Shown here piece after piece: positions 1 through 14,334 of a stretch of DNA of 64,000 nucleotides. Position 1 is the stretch's first letter. Every line of letters starts with the position of its first letter. The notes beneath the pieces are model-generated. The model was not told where the DNA came from. It did no database searches and saw nothing but the letters and a program-made list of their open reading frames with translations. This stretch comes from Protea cynaroides (Eukaryota; Streptophyta; Magnoliopsida; Proteales; Proteaceae): NCBI GenBank assembly GCA_028583415.1, contig CM053272.1:41408699-41472698 (forward strand), written 5' to 3'. Both the position numbers and the translations under genes were made by a program.

Positions 1-1218
1 GCTGGGCCATCGGATGAAATTCCCGTAATTTGTCTGCCAGTGGAAAAGATAGTTCAAACATTCAATATTTCCAGAAGTTCATCCCACCCATTAACCAAGG
101 CCTGACTCCTTTTAAAGGAATGAACAGCATTTGTTGATTTAAGCAGTCTGTTTGGAGGCCTGGGTTACGTAGGTCCAGGCTCCAGCCTGGTCTGCAATTA
201 TTCCCCTTGGGCTTTGACTGGGTCTAGGTCATGAAACGCAAGTCCAAGCCCAACCAGCTGGAACTATCCCAGTTCTACATCAGTTTGGATAAAACATCAG
301 CTGGCTGGTTGGATTCCCTAAAGGCAAACTTGAACTGGCAATGATGGAGATGGACCAGACTGCATGGGGGATTGATGGGCCGGTGGGCCAGGCCCAGCAC
401 ACATATAGCCCCCTCCCACCCCCACCCCACAAAAAATAAAATAAAATAAAAATAAAGGAGAAAAGTGAAAGGGAAGGAACACCATCAAAGTTAACCAGGA
501 ACTTCTTGTCTGTTACTGAACCCCACAAAACTTTTTCTGCTAAATCTATTACACGCGGCCAAGGGTTTCGTCTGTTTGCGATAACAAATTGAATTATTAG
601 GGTCAAATCATTTAAGGAAGAGGCAAAAGAACCCACTGATTGAGGAGTTGTGGGGCAGGTTCATTCCTCAATGGCGCTTCAGGAATTAGGATGGACAACT
701 CACAACAGTGGTCCTGCAAATTGGAACAGACCTGAGACCACAAACATGGTGATAATGAACCTGATGGCAGTATTGACACTAATGTTAGTCAGCTTCTTCT
801 TTCTTTTCCAAACTATACATGCATGTATCCCTTACAACACTTGATTCAATGAACAACCCCATATCATATGATGATTAGAAGAATAAAAAAGAAAAGCAAC
901 ATATCTGTACCCCAATATAGCTTTAATTAACCTTTAAAGAGGAAGGAAACAAGAAGACAGTAGGGTTTAACATTCTTCCTTTATGGGACTCCTCAGGAGT
1001 TGAATCTGATCACTTTCTCATACATCTTCCCATCTCATTGGAGAATTGCCGTAAAATACATTGGATTGTGTCAATTTTGACTTATTTACCATTATCTTCG
1101 GACCCATCCAGTTTTATTCTTTTTTTTTTTTTTTTTGTTCTTCAGATTCAAATCAGCTTCAGTAGGTTCAAACTGAAGCCAAAGGGAGATTCATTCAAAG
1201 GTGTCGTGAACTCATGAT
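1..1218. other. Spacer, no supported gene
   Basis: I see no recognisable gene here. A minus-strand reading frame at 280-636 starts with Met and is followed by a possible splice donor, but its protein resembles no family I know and its second half is low-complexity. A poly-T run lies near 1118-1137. The 3' end of the MIZ1-like gene and its untranslated tail would fall just left of position 1219. Confidence 0.5.
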
Positions 1219-1920
1219 TCAAGATCTCAGTAGAAATATGCTAAGCTCCTGCCCAGAGCTACCAACTGGGTTAATCAAGTGGAACGACTCCGAGTCCTGT
1301 GACCCAATGACTCGTTCGAAACTCGCTCTCAGGCACATAAGATCTCGGTCCACGGACTTTGGCTCAATGGGTAACACCCCAGCACCCACAGACACCGACT
1401 GCATAAGCTTCAACACATATGAATCGGTCTCTGTCATCGAACGCCTCACAGCGAACCCGGCCTTCCTACCATTGCAGTACATGGACCATAGGGGTACGTT
1501 GAAGAGGGAACATGAGTTGTTGTTGTTGTTGTTGATGGTGGAGGATGGGCGAGATCTATGCTGGACGTACTCCAGGGCAATCCGAAGCAAGCCATGTTGC
1601 ATTTCTCTGGCAAGATAAGCAGTGGGGACAGTAAACTCCAGCAGTAACAGAGGGGAGGTTCTTGAATCTTCCTGGAGGCAAAAGCTGACTCGGCCCTTGC
1701 GGTAACCGAAGAACGTCCCTGTCAATGCTGATCCGTGTGTCGACTCAGTATTAATGGAAGTTGAGTCATGTGCTGGTTGAAAACCGCAACAAGGAACCAT
1801 GCACTCCACCAGTGACCGAAATGATCGCCGGAATCTAACTTCCCTGCCGCACTCTACTGCTGTTGTCGTTTCTATAATGTGGAGAGGCCCTCTTTGGCTT
1901 CCTAAGTCTATCATCTTCAT
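1219..1920 (-). CDS. MIZU-KUSSEI1-like (DUF617) protein
   Basis: Single-exon gene for a 233-residue protein of the plant-specific MIZ1/DUF617 family, whose founding Arabidopsis member is needed for root hydrotropism. The domain fills the C-terminal two thirds: GTFFGYRKGRVSFCLQ near residue 80, a LLLEFTVPTAYLAREMQ block, LWSMYCNGRKAGFAVRR, VLKLMQSVSVGAGVLP and the terminal SFHLINPVGSSGQELSIFLL, all hallmarks of the family. I chose the ATG at 1920 because the in-frame sequence upstream, to 2076, is a Ser/Leu translation of a (CT)n leader. A short Asn run (residues about 145-150) sits between domain blocks and is a common site of length variation. No transmembrane segment is visible. Family assignment is secure; the precise paralogue and function are not. 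Confidence 0.93.
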   Translation of the reverse strand: MKMIDLGSQRGPLHIIETTTAVECGREVRFRRSFRSLVECMVPCCGFQPAHDSTSINTESTHGSALTGTFFGYRKGRVSFCLQEDSRTSPLLLLEFTVPTAYLAREMQHGLLRIALEYVQHRSRPSSTINNNNNNSCSLFNVPLWSMYCNGRKAGFAVRRSMTETDSYVLKLMQSVSVGAGVLPIEPKSVDRDLMCLRASFERVIGSQDSESFHLINPVGSSGQELSIFLLRS

Positions 1921-1942
1921 CTTGTTGATAGAGTAATTGCAG

Positions 1943-1974
<32 letters not shown>

Positions 1975-2020
1975 CGAGAATGAGAGAAAGCATTGGGGTT
2001 GGCTTATAAGCAAGTAGGAA
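1921..2020 (-). promoter_or_regulatory. Leader and core promoter of MIZ1-like gene
   Basis: On the coding strand a (CT)14 tract (1947-1974) lies 27 bases upstream of the start codon, and a TATA-like CTTATAAGC (about 2002-2011) lies about 85 bases upstream. Pyrimidine-rich leaders and GA/CT tracts are known binding sites for BPC (GAGA-binding) proteins; use here is inference. Confidence 0.45.
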
Positions 2021-2761
2021 GGAATGATAGGGGAAGCAGGGCTTCCTTTTGTGGGCCGAAGAATCGTGGGCAACAATAATTCTGCCCACGAGGGTGTGTA
2101 GGCCCAGTTCTCGATGCACCTGAATGGCCCGTGTGAGTCGCGACAATGGAAAGTCTTTTGATGTTTTTCTCTTTCTTTGGAAGGTAGGGAATACTAATGA
2201 CTAGATTTTTTTTTATTTTTTTTTTATTGTAGATTTTTGTTATGTAGGTTAGGTTAATTGTGGGCCTAAAACCTGCTTTAAGAGGAATATGATCAGTGTT
2301 GATGTTGATTTCAATGGTCCTGATCTAAAAACATTTTTTTTTTGAGTTAAGATAATTCTTGTTATTTCAAATGTTTATTCAAAAAATGTGTTAGATAATG
2401 ATAACTTTTGATGATAAATCATTTTCAAAAAATTTGTGAAAAATCCAATTTATCTATAACATAAAATATTTTTGGAATGAGACTATAGGTAATGACAAGG
2501 TGGTGTAGGATTCTAAAAACACCTTGAGAGACGTCATTTAGAAGAAGAGGGTGAGGGCTTTTTCTTTTTTCGCTTGAAGAATCTCTGTATGAACCTGTAT
2601 CTTGCTTATGCAGTTCTGTTTCTCTCATGTTTTTAAATTGTGTAGATATGGTCATAGATTCAACCAATTCTAGTCTTATAGCAAAGCTATGTGTGGTAGA
2701 TCGGATTAGTTCGATGTAAGGATTCAATGGAAAACTAACATGTGTCTGATCTTTTTTAAAC
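2021..2761. other. AT-rich spacer
   Basis: No gene recognised. It contains the distal upstream region of the MIZ1-like gene and poly-T tracts near 2206-2228 and 2332-2344. A minus-strand frame at 2425-2727 has no recognisable protein signature. Confidence 0.5.
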
Positions 2762-3219
2762 GAGAAATTTATTCAGACACCACCTTGACCATTTGTTTAC
2801 AACACAGAACTTCCCTCTCCTGACAAAAGTTACACGGACTACCCTTGAAACAATGTTTTATAACAGTATAATCTACACCGGACGTTAAAAACTAATGAAA
2901 TTTTTTTTAAGACAATACTACCCTTACTAAATGTAAAATTACATAAATATACCATCATCTATCTCTGGAATTGCAAGCTGGAGAACTGGCATAGACTTCG
3001 TTGCAGAGATAGACGATGGTATATTTATATAATTTTACATTGAGTAAAGGTAGTATTGTCTTAAAAAATTTTTAGAATTTCTTCCATCAGTTTTTAACGC
3101 CCGATTGGACTATACTGTTATAAAACATTGTTTCAGGGGTAATCTGTGTAACTTTTGTCAAGAGAGGGTAGTTCTGTGCAGTAAACTAATTGTCAAGGGA
3201 GTGTCTGAGTAAATTTCTC
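2762..3219. mobile_element. Foldback MITE with 9-bp target duplication (MULE type)
   Basis: Two arms of about 210 bases are near-perfect reverse complements, separated by a loop of about 35 bases around 2968-3003. The termini read GAGAAATTTATTCAGACAC and its complement with one mismatch. Flanks 2753-2761 and 3220-3228 agree at 7 of 9 positions, consistent with the 9-bp duplication of Mutator-like elements. There is no coding capacity. The whole element would fold into one long hairpin if transcribed. Confidence 0.8.
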
Positions 3220-3228
3220 TTATTAAAA

Positions 3229-4919
3229 TAGTATTAAAACAGGCTAGGATCGATCAATTCAAAATCAATACAAATCAATCGTTCCAATACTAATACATTG
3301 AACCAAGATATGGGCTTAATAAACAGGATCAAGAACCTTTCCTTCCTTTTATGAACAACCCTATTCATTCAAAAATATATGGAAATTTTAATTTATTTTT
3401 TTAACCTTCATTCTGACATGTGAAGAAATCCGACTAGGTTGCAAAATTGGCTATTTAGGGGAGGATGGCATGGGAAAAAAAAAGTTTCTCCAAGCTCCTA
3501 TTACTGCAGGATTTATGAAGGGGCCGTGTGTACTCGTTCATGTGATCCTTACAACATAGAGAAGCTGTTACCGTGCTTTAAATCCGTGACCAATTCTCTC
3601 ACCTTAATTGCACCTAATATATGGGTTGATCGTGGACACCAAAACTCGGCCCAACAATCTAACGGATTGGGCTAGCTGGACATGTTGATAGCTATCATTT
3701 CAAACCCACGTAGTTGCCTTGTTGGACCCACCTAAATTTTCCTAGCCCGTCCAATTACCTTATCAACATCTTTTTTATTTTATCATATATAAATGATTAG
3801 TCAATGTTGCTGGGCCAGATAGGCCTGGTTGTCTTCTGGCCGCAGCCTTCTATTTCAGGGCTCAGAAAAACCAGTTAACCGCATTACCTTCTAGTTTGCC
3901 ATTGTATAAGGAGGCATCCATCTGGAAGATCCGAATCGATGTGGGGCCCACATGTACACATCAGACAAGGAAGGCCAAGGGTTTTTCATTGAATAAACGA
4001 AAACGCGTGTCTGTGGAGACTGTCGGCTTGTGGGAGGGAATTTAGAAACGGGTCCACCAAACCTTCCCGAAACTGCAGAACCCAACAATTCAGAAATGTT
4101 CAAACCTTGATATATATATGATTCTTTTTGGCCATGAAAATGAAGGCATTCTTCAAATTATTTTCTTTTAAAGAATAACACATACAGATATTTTTCTTCT
4201 GTGATTATATAATATATAGTTATATACAATGTTGACTTGTCATTATTATCATTTACGAAAAATTTATAAATGGAAGCTTCATTCTGAAAGCAGTGTGTAG
4301 AAGTAGAAATTTCACCTAAAGTCCTTTCTAGAAATATATCATTAACACTTCCTTTCATTTGGACTAAAGTCAAATGATGGACATGTTATGTTCAGTTTCT
4401 ATTGGGTCTCCCTTGGCATTCAACATTTATTATGAAATAAATCCATGAAGAACCTTCTCTATCCCCAAAAAAATAAAAAAAAATACAAAAAATACAAAAA
4501 TTTATGGTGAAGATATAGAAATTTGAAAGAGTGAAAGAAAAATATAAAATATCTCAATGATATGCATTTGAAGAATGTGAAAACAGAATGAGAGTTTTTA
4601 ATTATTTGAAGGGAAGGGTATCTACAAATTAGTATGGTATATTGGAATTTATATGTTAATGGAAAAATAAGAATAGAAGAAGAATAGGCAGTTGGTCACT
4701 TGGAGGAGAGAGAGGGGAGAGAGAAAAATGGTCTAGATTTCAAGAGAGAGAGAGAGAGAGGTAGAGATAGAAATACATATCAATTTTCTTTATTCTAAAA
4801 TAAAAATAATTTCAAGAAAAACTACTTCTTTTTTTTCTTCTCACAAAGCACCAGTGCAAAAGAAGTGATCAACCTCCCCTCGCCCCACACCTCAAAAAAG
4901 GACAGAAAATTAGGGATGT
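3229..4919. other. Spacer with a GA microsatellite
   Basis: No gene recognised. An (AG)9 tract lies at 4743-4760. Small frames at 3439-3675, 3891-4103 and 4158-4373 have no family resemblance and no supporting splice or promoter context. Confidence 0.5.
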
Positions 4920-5240
4920 GGGATGCTTAAAAAAACCCTTAGCAAAGCAAGCTAAGCCGTAAGGGGGGGTCGAGTGATCAACACCTTAGGGGCACCAGCG
5001 GGGTGCTTTTCCGCTTCTCCTGCTACGACTACTTTTCCTATTGGGGTTTATCAGGATCAATGCTACGAGCTTTCGGAATCCAATGGGATCTTCATAAGGT
5101 TGATCATTATGAGTGTTAATGATTGGGAAGTTCAATGGAAAAAAGAAGAGATTCATTAGCTCGTTGTGAGAGAAGGAGGGAAGGCGAGCTAGCGCGTTAC
5201 AACTAACATAACAGCCAGTTGAAAAAACGTTAGCTAGCTA
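4920..5240 (+). other. Possible organelle-derived insertion
   Basis: This stretch is less AT-rich than its surroundings and holds a 61-codon frame (4974-5159) with ordered protein-like composition, including GVYQDQCYELSESNGIF. Its style resembles plant mitochondrial DNA, so a nuclear copy of mitochondrial sequence is a candidate, but I cannot name the source gene. The frame may equally be chance. Confidence 0.25.
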
Positions 5241-6240
5241 GGCTAGCACACATTCTCTCAATGTATTAATTGGGACAATTTTTTCTTGCAAACTGGGTAG
5301 CAGGAAAAATCCTACTGCTCGGTTTCATGTAGCCCCATACTGAATCCAGTTTCAATTAAAAAGGTATTTTATAAAATACTAAAACCTAATTAGAGATTTG
5401 TGAAACTAGGAAATGAGTAGATTCCATATTAGCACACACGAAACTAGGCGACAGGAAAGTTCTTGTTGCTTGGTGTTTAGGAATTTTTTTTAATGACTTG
5501 CACCATGCGTGTAACATAGGTGGAAGAATATCTGAGCTGTGTTTAGTATATACTAGGTTAAGATCACATATTGAAATGATAAAAACAGTGTTCGATATGC
5601 ATTTTTGTTCTTGGATCAGGGAATGCGTTAAAAAACATAACCCATTGTAGAATGCATTCTCTAACCCATGCTACATTTTGACTCCACAATATAATACATT
5701 TATAAGAGTACATTCCAATAATATATACCAAACACAACACTAATATAATATTCTTTAGTGAAAATACCATTGATTGAAATCTGCAAGACTCAAAGAAGAT
5801 AAGAGAATATACAAAAAGCCACGTCAAGTCAACCATTACATGAGACAAATTGTTCAATCTTTGTCTTCAAGTAAGCTTGCTACTTTCATGCATGAGACGA
5901 CAGCGAGCATTAATTTTGGTGCTCATAGAGGTCATCTTTGTCTTCAAATGTTGTAAAAATTTTAAAAATTTTAATGTCGTTTCTTATTTTGAGAAATAAC
6001 TTGTTTCGATGATAAAGATTGCACTGTAACAAATTCAGAGTTTGAAGTTAAGTCGTATCACAAACGATACTATCCTAAAGACAGAATTTACCCCAATGGT
6101 ACAACCAGGTTTTGACATAAATCTGGCTCCAAGATAAAACACATTATTGACTTCTCGTACTAAACTTGCACTAGTCTAATACACCCCATCGAGTACTTCG
6201 GAGTGGTACTAAGGCAAATGCAAATGTCGATGATGAAAAA
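5241..6240. other. Spacer, nothing recognised
   Basis: AT-rich sequence with short overlapping frames on both strands (5564-5857 and 5774-5956) that show no family resemblance. No repeat structure stands out. Confidence 0.5.
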
Positions 6241-6307
6241 ATCGATTTATATGATAAATCAAAATAAAAATCGACAGGGGGACAACATATAGTATTGGTT
6301 ATCAGAG

Positions 6308-6353
<46 letters not shown>

Positions 6354-7426
6354 TTAGATTCATCAGAATTTTTTGAACCCAATGAAAGGCTCCTACTATT
6401 CTATTTATAGAGTAGGACATGCCTTTTCTAAGCACCCTTAGATGTGTCATTTCATTCCAACGGCTCAGATCGTTAGATTCTGATCGATGGTTTAGATCAC
6501 ACCTCTTACTAAAGGATCTGTCCTATTGAACATATACACCTCTACGATCTAACGGTTTAAAATATTTGAATCTAATCTGACCGTTGAGATTGCACATTTT
6601 CCCAAAGGATCTGTTCCATTGAATGAATATGTCCTTACGATCTTAACAGCTTGGATTGAATGATTCTGATTTGGTTTGGATCACAGAATGAACCACATCC
6701 AACCCAACACAAATCAAAAGATAACCCAACTCTAAAAAGTATATCTTGAGTTGACCAATTGTGCCACGACAAGACCGACTGGCTCGGCACAACACGACAC
6801 GACACTGCTAGGTGAGCACGCGTGTGTAAAAAAATCGATTTATATTATAAATCAAAATAAAAATCGATAAGGGGACAACATATAATATTGGTTATCAGAG
6901 AGGTAGAGAGAGAGAGAGCATTAGATTCATCAGAATTTTTTGAACCCAATGAAGGGCTCCTACTACCCTATTTATAGAGTAGGACATGTCCTTTCTAAGC
7001 ACCCTTAGATGTAGGTGTGTCCTTTCATTCCAATGGCTAAGATTGTTAGATTTTGATCGATGGTTTAGATCACACTCCTTACTAAAGGATCTGTCCTATT
7101 TAACATATGCACCTCTACGATCTAACGGTTTGAAATATTTGAATCTAATTTGACCGTTGAGATTTCACCTTTTCCCAAAGGATCTGTTCTATTGAATAGA
7201 CGTGTCCTTACGATCTTAACAGCTTGGATTGAATGATTCCAATTTGGTTTGGGTCACAAAATGAACTGCATCCAACCCAACATAAATCAAAAGATAACCC
7301 AACTCTAAAAAGTACATCTTGAGTTGACCAATTGCGTCACGACACGACCTGTTGTTTCGGCAAGGCACGGCACGGCTCAGTGAGCACGCGTGTGTGAAAA
7401 GAAACCAGGAACTAACTCGGACACAA
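6241..7426. repeat. 593-bp tandem duplication (two units)
   Basis: The sequence from ATCGATTTATATGATAAATC at 6241 recurs at 6834 and the two units can be followed side by side for nearly 590 bases with point differences. Each unit starts with a palindromic AT segment, then a GA microsatellite (long in unit 1, about 6312-6350; short in unit 2, about 6905-6918), and ends with a GC-richer GAGCACGCGTGTGT segment. No coding potential was seen. Confidence 0.85.
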
Positions 7427-7622
7427 GGGAGGAGGGAGACTTCACTCCAAATTACCCTATTCTAAAAAGTACATCTTGAGTTGACCAATTGCGTCACGAC
7501 ACGACCTGTTGTTTCGGCAAGGCACGACACGGCTCAGTGAGCACGCGTGTGTGAAAAGAAACCAAGAATTGACCCGGACAAAATGGAGGAGGGAGACTTC
7601 ACTCCAAATTACCTTATTCTTT
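7307..7622. repeat. 158-bp tandem duplication at the end of the larger repeat
   Basis: The block containing AGTACATCTTGAGTTGACC at 7311 is repeated at 7469, an offset of 158 bases, including the GCACGCGTGTGTGAAAAG and GGAGACTTCACTCC segments. It overlaps the tail of the second 593-bp unit, so a second round of local duplication followed the first. Confidence 0.8.
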
Positions 7623-10496
<2,874 letters not shown>

Positions 10497-11087
10497 TTAC
10501 TCGACCGCTGATCCTTCGTAAATGGTGCCCAATCTCATTCTAAACGATCGAATAGCAAACTTGGATCGTCTGGAAGCACTTTTCTGCAATTTCCTAATAG
10601 ACCCAGACCTTGAAACCCCGATTCTCGACTTATCCATGGAAGTCTTAAACCCATCATACGCATAACCATCAAACCCCTCCTTCCGGAGTTTCAGGTTATT
10701 GTTGAGTTCCAAAACTGGAGATATTCGAATCTTGTTCTTCCGTCGACCGTTTTTCTTTAAACTCTGAGACAACGCGGTGCTCGCCCTCACAGCAAGGGCG
10801 GCCATATCATTAGCAGCGAGGCGATATTGTAAGCGACTGGTGGGGAGGATGAAGTAGATCTGATCGGCCTCAAGTTCTTCAGAGGAATCGAGAGCCGGAA
10901 TGTAGTCATCAAAGAAGAGACGGTCGGAATCGCAGAGGAAGCAAGAAGAGGTTTCAATTGCGAGAACCTGCGATACTGTGATGGGTATGGGATACTCACA
11001 GAGATTGCCATTGACAGAGATGACTTTGGCTGTGAACTGATCGACGACAGAATAATCAATGAAATCTGAGGAAAAGCATGAACCCAT
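10497..11087 (-). CDS. PADRE (DUF4228) domain protein
   Basis: Single-exon 196-residue protein of the plant PADRE/DUF4228 family, often pathogen- or abiotic-stress-induced; the biochemical role is not established. It opens with MGSCFSS, which fits an N-myristoylation signal (Gly2, Ser6) with an adjacent palmitoylatable Cys4, suggesting membrane attachment. Family features follow: a conserved KVI...NG.L.EYP.P.TVSQVL block (residues about 21-44), SCFLCDSDRLFFDDYIPALDS (about 48-68) and the ADQIYFILPTSRLQYRL motif (about 74-90). The C-terminal half is basic and Ser-rich, as usual. The start at 11087 is the only one that supplies the lipidation motif. Confidence 0.93.
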   Translation of the reverse strand: MGSCFSSDFIDYSVVDQFTAKVISVNGNLCEYPIPITVSQVLAIETSSCFLCDSDRLFFDDYIPALDSSEELEADQIYFILPTSRLQYRLAANDMAALAVRASTALSQSLKKNGRRKNKIRISPVLELNNNLKLRKEGFDGYAYDGFKTSMDKSRIGVSRSGSIRKLQKSASRRSKFAIRSFRMRLGTIYEGSAVE

Positions 11088-11181
11088 CTACAGAATAGAA
11101 GTTGACTCGAGTGTGTCACAGAGGCTCCGAGATACGTCGAGAAGAAAACAGAGAGACACACTTGTTTGCAGTAGAGGGAAC

Positions 11182-11220
<39 letters not shown>

Positions 11221-11345
11221 AAGGTACCCGGGATGGAAGCAGAAAGAGAGAATGGCGAGAGTCGGTTTGTTGGGGGATTATTTATAGGGTGTGTCATGTG
11301 TGGGTTGGAATATGGTGGGACCGAGGAGCTGGCGTGAGAGAACAC
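11088..11345 (-). promoter_or_regulatory. Leader and core promoter of PADRE gene
   Basis: A (GA)n tract on the plus strand (about 11187-11215), CT-rich on the coding strand, lies about 100 bases upstream of the start codon. A good TATA box, CTATAAATA on the coding strand (about 11279-11288), sits 190-200 bases upstream, which would put transcription start near 11250 and the CT tract inside the 5' leader. Confidence 0.55.
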
Positions 11346-14031
11346 GTCATTAGCGAATTCTTTGATATTTAGATTTGGGGAGGTTCGTTCCTTCGACGAT
11401 CGAAAAGGACTTGAGAGAGAATATAGAGATAGGAGCTAATAATGACGCAGCAACAGTGACACTGTAGACGCGTGGACAGACGATAGGACTGACTAGATGA
11501 TTTGTTGGCGGTTTTACTCTTATTTTACGATATTATAGGTTGGTATTTTTATTTCTATTTTTTGTGGTTTTTAGAGGTTTACTTGATGTTCAAGAAACAT
11601 AATGGAACGGATCGAGTGATCTACGCAGCTCCAGCTGTGACCGTATGAGAGACTTTTCGTTTTCCTACACCTTATTTGTAATTTTTTTTTCTATTTTTTT
11701 AATCCGGTTCATGAAATTCTGCAATCGGTTCAACACGTGATCCAGCTGTTGGAGTTTATTCCGTATGCATAAAAATACATTACTATATACATATAATGAA
11801 GTACATAATCTTTGGAGGAATTGTACAGTTGGAAACTAACTGTTTCACTTTGTTTTATGTAATCTATACTCTATCTAGTTAGTTGTGATCAGATAGTATC
11901 CAAGGCCTCATACATAAGATATGGAAAAAATATTATGAGAAGTTCTGGTAATCATAATAGGAATGATAGATGGTTATACTTTATTAATGAATTTACGAAT
12001 GTATTGTTGTTTAAGTTCGTAGTATTTGAACAGGTATTTGTTACTCTGGGAATCGATACGAGATTGGATATGTATTTGTCGTATTGGTTTGATATGTTGA
12101 GTCGACATACATTTTTGTAAAAGAACCCAGAACGCAAATCAAGTATCTTTTTGCTTACTAGTTAGGTTTCTCTATTGATACCGATCGATTGATACAATGA
12201 TGATCTGATTTGATACTTAAAACCATGCACAAAATTTAACTATTAAATCATCCCTTAAGAAAATATTGAGATGATCTAATAATGTATTTGCATAATTATT
12301 AATATTATATTATTTTTTTAATACACATATGTCATTTTAACAATCACATAGACACCCTCACTCATATGGTGCATGTTCTTTAAAATTTATCCCCAAATTA
12401 ATGATTTAATAAAAATAAAATAAAATTTTAGCAACCACATAAACACCCATAATCATGTGAAAGAGATAAAATATAATAATCTCTTCCGAAAGAATTCATC
12501 TATTATTTTTATTACAAATAAATTTAAAAAATTATATATAAAATTTTTACCAAAACTTTTTACAGTCAAATATTACATGGAATCCTAAAAGAAATGAACA
12601 CGAGACAAACGAGGGACAAAAAAGGACAACGGACTAAAGAAGGTGGGGTCCCCCACCAAACCCTCAACAATCCGAGTGGAGTGCGGGGGATCAAAGAGAA
12701 AGAAAACAAAGAAAAGTACAACAGAGAGGAGTAATAATAGAAGCACGTTCATGAATATTGACTGCTTCCAAACTTTTCTAATTCCTTAATTATTAATTAA
12801 CGAATAATATAAGGTCCCAGGTACTCTAAAGAGCAGGCATAAAAGCAATCATGAATCATGATTAATAATAATCCAAACACATGTGGCAAATGTGATCGTT
12901 AACCAAAAGGTAATTATCGAACACACTTTAGCCATTGCCAATGGAAGTAGGGTATACCCAAGCGTTATTAGTAAGCTATACATTTTGGGAAAAGGAAGCC
13001 TGCCCGGCTGCGTTTTTGGGGCAGCCTTTACGCTTCCATCTTACTGACGGTTCGATCATCAACTTTCAATCTCATCCCTTCATTTATCTGCTCCTGCTTC
13101 GTCTCTCTCCTCATTTCATCACTGTATTCTTCACTGTCCCTGCAACTTCTCTCTCTCTCTCTCGGTTTCGCTGCTATAACCATCGTCCTTAAATCTCCCC
13201 ATTCTCTTTCTCCCTCTGCTTTCACTCAAATTCCATCCTTAATTGGTGTTGGGGTCGGTCCATAATCGGTTGATGCAGGCTACACCTTTGTATGGTGAAC
13301 GGTTAATTAATAGTCGGTCACAGCCTAAGTCCGACACGTTTAGTTAACGATGTGTGTCGATTTTAATAGATTGGCTTGATTCAAGGGACACGATACAAAC
13401 CAGAAATTGACACCCCAATTTTAGATTCCTTAAATTATCACACTGCATAAGCCAGTGAGGGTACGATTGTAGATGGATTCACATTTCTTAAATTACCATT
13501 TCTTCCATTCTTGGTGATTTGAGAGTTGCTTTGAGTTGTCTGAAGTATTTGAATTGACTTGCTTTGAGTTAGAAAACTTGGCTAACAATTGAGGCTAATG
13601 GAGGCTGAGGCCCACCAATGATATACATTATTTTCTGTGTTAAGCCCATATTAAAAATGGGCCCAATTAAACGACTTGGACTAGTAGCTCATGAATTTAT
13701 GCAGGATCCAGGCTGGGCCGAACGGATGGTGCTGTTTTATATTTTCAAGCCCATGTCTATCAGGTGGAGCGTTTGGTTGGCTTATGGGGGACCTGATCAG
13801 GGCACCCAGCCCAAGGTACGGGCCTTAAAAGCTCAGAACATCTCCATACCAAGCCCAAGAGGGCCCAACAATAGGCTGACAATATGATCTGGCCTGAATT
13901 CAATTGGGCTTAATTACCTTGCCCTAACTTCTACACTATCCCCACACCACTGGAATGGGGATCTCTTCTCATGCAATCTCATCTCATATAAGAGCCATGG
14001 GCTCCACTAGTGATACTCTCTACAAATGTGG
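11346..14031. other. Spacer, nothing recognised
   Basis: Mostly AT-rich. Frames at 12935-13192 and 13618-13887 lack family resemblance. A CT-rich tract at 13147-13163 and CTTT-rich sequence to 13230 look like a leader, but no coding region follows. Confidence 0.45.
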
Positions 14032-14190
14032 AGGATTGGATTCTCTGTAGTGAAGTCACCCCTCTAATGAGGACTCCACCCATTCAAAGTGGATCTGCAT
14101 GTATGTAGATGTATTTTGAGTGGATAGGGATACGTGTTAATCCACTTTGAGTGGATGAGATCCTCACTACAGGGGTGGCCTCATTATAAA
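14032..14190. mobile_element. Short MITE with about 50-bp inverted termini
   Basis: The left end (CTGTAGTGAAGTCACCCCTC... through CATTCAAAGTGGAT) is complemented by the right end (ATCCACTTTGAGTGGATGAGATCCTCACTACAGGGGTGGCC, given here only as an approximate region 14135-14185). It has the same terminal word as the element at 14335-15040. No coding capacity; exact ends and target duplication not fixed. Confidence 0.6.
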
Positions 14191-14334
14191 TGATCTTTTT
14201 ATCCCATTGAATTATCCCCCATTCCCATCCTTGTCTCAAGAAAGCTTGGTGTACTTTTTAAAGTTCAAAATTTTAATTTTTCTTCTTTTTAATTTTCCTT
14301 CTAACCATACTGAGCCGTAAGGACATGGGAAAAA

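Noticed and set aside
280..636. 118-codon minus-strand frame with a possible splice donor
   Set aside because: No family resemblance, half of it low-complexity, and no second exon found to its left within the window.
1214..1618. 134-codon plus-strand frame
   Set aside because: Antisense shadow of the MIZ1-like gene.
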